A stretch of 64,000 nt of DNA from Nectonema munidae (Eukaryota; Nematomorpha; Nectonematoida; Nectonematidae): contig JAUIRK010000677.1 of NCBI GenBank assembly GCA_030549495.1, positions 372,001-436,000 of the forward strand. The letters are read 5' to 3'. The notes under the pieces are model-generated. The model did no database searches. It was given only the letters and a program-made list of their open reading frames with translations, and had not been told where the DNA came from. Both the position numbers and the translations under genes were made by a program. This document shows, in pieces, positions 61,157 through 64,000 of this stretch (the stretch's first letter is position 1; the number at the start of each line of letters is the position of its first letter).

Positions 61157-61505
61157 AGTTATTGCACTTTGTTTCTCCTAATTTTTCTGCATTTAAATGA
61201 AATAAATTTATGTTCCATCATTTTTTTATATATTGTTTCTTATTTCATTTTTGAGGATTGAAATTTCTTTTAGCTATGAGATGTATAGAAACCGCAGTTT
61301 ATTTTGTAATTACATCTCATTTTTTACTTTTATTGTTAGTTAAAATTGTTAACTCCTTTAAAATTATTTCTTTCAAAAAAATTAAACCTTTAAAAATTTT
61401 TACTTGAATTTTTGGAGTCTTTTGAAACTCAACGTCATAAAGGGCGGTGATTTTACAACCGCCCCGGGCGGCAAAAGTGTTAGCTACGTCTCTGTTGTGG
61501 CCCCT

Positions 61506-64000
61506 TTAACCCTATTAGTGCTGGGGAGGGGGCGTAAAACGCCCCCCCCCCTTGGCTAAAAAATTAATTGTAGAAAATTGGCTGAATCATATCCCTTCAA
61601 ATTTTGTGACTTTTCCTAAAATCGCTAGCTGCATCTTTTGAAACCATTTTCATGGTAGTTGAATGACCCCTTCATGTCCAAAACTGTCAATCAAAATAAA
61701 AAAATTTTATTTTTCACAAAATTTTGACATTATCTGTACTTAACCTTATAACTTAGGATCTATATTATATAATACCCTGAAAATTTATAATTATATACAG
61801 TTTAGAACGCATAACACTTTATATATTTAATTTTTTCAATAATCACGGCTACTTTTTAAAAAATGTCAATCAAAATTTTGATTGATCAAAAATATATCTA
61901 ATAAAATATACTTTCAAATTTTACATAAAATATATGTTTTCTTACTAAATCGGTCATGCTGTTTTCATTTCTGAACTCATTTTTAACATTTAGGATATGA
62001 AAATACTTATATATGTTAATCAAATTTGCGGTTTACTTCTGAAAATTGTCTCCAAAAACATTCTTTCACATTTTACATAAAAACATATGTGTTATACTAA
62101 ATCGGACATGCTGGTTTCATTTCTGGACTCATTTTTACGTTTAGGATCTGAAAATACCTATAAGTGTTCATTAAATTTGCGGTTTACTTCTAAAAATTGT
62201 CTCCAAATACATTCATTCAAATTTTACAATGAAATATATGTTTTATACCAAATCAACCATGCTGTTTTCATTTCTGAACTCATTTTTCACATTTAGAGGT
62301 TTTAAAATATCAGTCAAAATTTGCGGTTTACTTCTAAAAGCTATCTCCAAAAATATTCTATAAATTTTACATGAAATATTTGTTTTTATACCAAATCGAT
62401 CATGCTGTTTTTATTTTTGAACTCATTTTTTACATTTAGGATTTGGAAATACCTATAAGTGTTAATCAAATTTGCGGTTTACTTCTGAAAATTGTCTCCA
62501 AAAACATTCCTTCACATTTTACATAAAAACATATGTGTTATACTAAATCGGACATGCTGGTTTCATTTCTGGACTCATTTTTTACGTTTAGGATCTGAAA
62601 ATACCTATAAGTGTTCATTAAATTTTCGGTTTACTTCTAAAATTGTCTCCAAATACATTCATTCAAATTTTACAATGAAATATATGTTTTATACCAAATC
62701 AACAATGCTGTTTTCATTTCTGAACTCATTTTTCACATTTAGAGGTTTTAAAATATCAGTCAAAATTTGTGGTTTACTTCTAAAAGCTATCTCCAAAAAT
62801 ATTCTATAAATTTTACATGAAATATTTGTTTTTATACCAAATCGATCATGCTGTTTTTATTTTTGAACTCATTTTTTACATTTAGGATTTGGAAATACCT
62901 ATAAGTGTTAATCAAATTTGCGGTTTACTTCTGAAAATTGTCTCCAAAAACATTCCTTCACATTTTACATAAAAACATATGTGTTATACTAAATCGGACA
63001 TGCTGGTTTCATTTCTGGACTCATTTTTTACGTTTAGGATCTGAAAATACCTATAAGTGTTCATTAAATTTGCGGTTTACTTCTAAAATTGTCTCCAAAC
63101 ACATTCATTCAAATTTTACAATGAAATATATGTTTTATACCAAATCAACAATGCTGTTTTCATTTCTGAACTCATTTTTCACATTTAGAGGTTTTAAAAT
63201 ATCAGTCAAAATTTGCGGTTTACTTCTAAAAGCTATCTCCAAAAATATTTTATAAATTTTACATGAAATATTTGTTTTTATACCAAATCGATCATGCTGT
63301 TTTCATTTTTGAACTCATTTTTTACATTTAGGATTTGGAAATACCTATAAGTATTAATCAAATTTGCGGTTTACTTCTGAAAATTGTCTCCAAAAATATT
63401 TTCTTGAAATATATGTTTTAATACCAAATCAATCATCATGCTAGTTTCATTTCTGGACTCATTTTTTACCTTTAGGATGTGAAAATACCTATAAGTGTTA
63501 ATCAAATTTGCGGTTTACTTCTAAAAATTGTCTCCAAAAACATTCATTCAAATTTTACAATTAAATATATGTTTTTATACAAAATCAACCATGCTAGTTT
63601 CATTTATGGACTCAATTTTTGCAGTTTGAATTTGAAAATACATATAAGTATCAATTAAATTTGCGTTTAGTTCTAAAATTTGTTTTTATAGCAAATAGAT
63701 CATGATGATTTCATTTCTGAACACAGTTTTCGCATTTAGAGGTTTTACTGCTAGTGTCAATCAAATTTGCGGTTTATGTTTGAAAACTATATCCCAAAAT
63801 ATTCTCTAATTTTACATGAAATTTATGTTTTTATACCAATTTGACCATGATAATTTTTATTTCTGAAATTATTTTTTGCATTTAGAGGTTTTAAATGTCT
63901 GAAAGTGTCAATAAATTTTCGATTTACGTCTAATGTCTGCAGAAATATTTTTGAAATTTAAATAAAATATGTGTTTTTATGCCAAATGGAAGATGCTGGT
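61506..64000 (+). repeat. piggyBac-type terminus leading into a higher-order satellite
   Basis: TTAA (61506-61509) followed by CCCTATTAGTGCTGGG is a piggyBac-type end, matching in inverted form those at 36786-36805 and 59355-59374. After about 400 bp of unique sequence shared with the 36 kb copy, monomers of about 144-151 bp begin near 61900. Each contains AAATTTGCGGTTTACTTCT, TCTCCAAA(A/T)A, a CATG(C)TGNTTTCATTTCTG block and CATTTAGG(A/G). From 62040 to about 63400 three consecutive units of 446 bp, each of three monomers, are nearly identical (for example 62492-62809 and 62938-63255); more diverged monomers continue to the end. The open frames here are repeat artefacts. Confidence 0.75.

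Larger units (their letters stand above)
59167..61502 (+). mobile_element. hAT element (Tip100/Zaphod-like) with 8-bp target duplication
   Basis: The body 59175-61494 (2320 bp) has terminal inverted repeats CAGAGGCGTAGCTAG (left) and CAGAGACGTAGCTAA (right, reversed), both typical hAT CAGAG(G/A)CGTAGCTA ends. It is flanked by the perfect 8-bp direct repeat TTGTGGCC (59167-59174 and 61495-61502). The subterminal regions are G+C-rich with GCCCCGGG on both sides. It encodes the transposase remnant at 59660-61156. The perfect target duplication suggests a fairly recent insertion. A piggyBac-like end (59355-59374) lies inside its left part. Confidence 0.93.

Noticed and set aside
62087-63255. Two identical 105-codon plus-strand frames plus a related 69-codon frame
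   Set aside because: They recur exactly at the 446-bp satellite period and contain no protein-like features; they are repeat translations.

Overview
This window looks like intergenic and intronic DNA from an AT-rich animal genome, most likely an arthropod; a copepod such as a sea louse would fit, but that is inference. The reasons are visible: very A+T-rich background, canonical GT-AG introns, a metazoan ER-membrane gene (STIMATE/TMEM110), a split PDZ domain, and a dense mix of animal transposons (Jockey/CR1-like and R1/LOA-like LINEs, piggyBac, Tc1, pogo/Tigger, hAT, a Ty3-type gag, tRNA-derived SINEs). There is no prokaryotic gene organisation, operon or CRISPR array.

Layout. 1-12.4 kb: two minus-strand exons (12191-12355 and 4371-4518) encode the two halves of one PDZ domain. 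The 7.7 kb intron between them holds a decayed LINE endonuclease, a possible TA-flanked DNA transposon, and a LINE that sits inside an older hAT transposase. 12.4-24 kb: a SINE, a 638-bp foldback, a decayed copy of an uncharacterised arthropod protein family, two decayed piggyBac transposases, minor repeats and a second SINE. 24.4-27.6 kb: a decayed transposase-like gene, then a piggyBac gene split by a Tc1 insertion. 28.8-37.4 kb: two MITE-like elements, a third SINE, a roughly 647-bp uninterrupted CA repeat, a Ty3-like gag, a strikingly G+C-rich pogo/Tigger transposase fragment, another piggyBac fragment, a piggyBac-ended element carrying tandem monomers, and a second Tigger remnant.

38.2-39.0 kb: the one intact host gene I can name, STIMATE (minus strand, intronless, 270 residues). 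39.4-44.3 kb: an R1/LOA-like LINE with ORF1, endonuclease, RT and RNase H, ending in an (ACCT)n tail. 45.0-46.2 kb: a minisatellite with a longer-range repeat. 49.4-53.7 kb: a second near-full-length LINE (ORF1 and ORF2 overlap by 8 nt). 53.7-56 kb: tandem duplications and a 129-bp piggyBac-type MITE. 56.2-58.0 kb: a better copy of the uncharacterised family, interrupted by a 204-bp solo LTR with a 5-bp target duplication. 59.2-61.5 kb: a hAT element with terminal repeats and a perfect 8-bp target duplication, its transposase internally deleted. 61.5 kb to the end: a piggyBac-type terminus leading into a satellite with about 148-bp monomers organised in 446-bp higher-order units.

The only genes likely to serve the host are STIMATE and the PDZ gene. 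Most other coding sequence is transposon-derived and decayed. The strongest unusual signals are the satellite sharing one source element with the 36 kb copy, the solo LTR inside the repeated gene family, the PDZ domain split across a transposon-filled intron, and the compositionally foreign Tigger fragment ending in a PCNA-binding-type motif.
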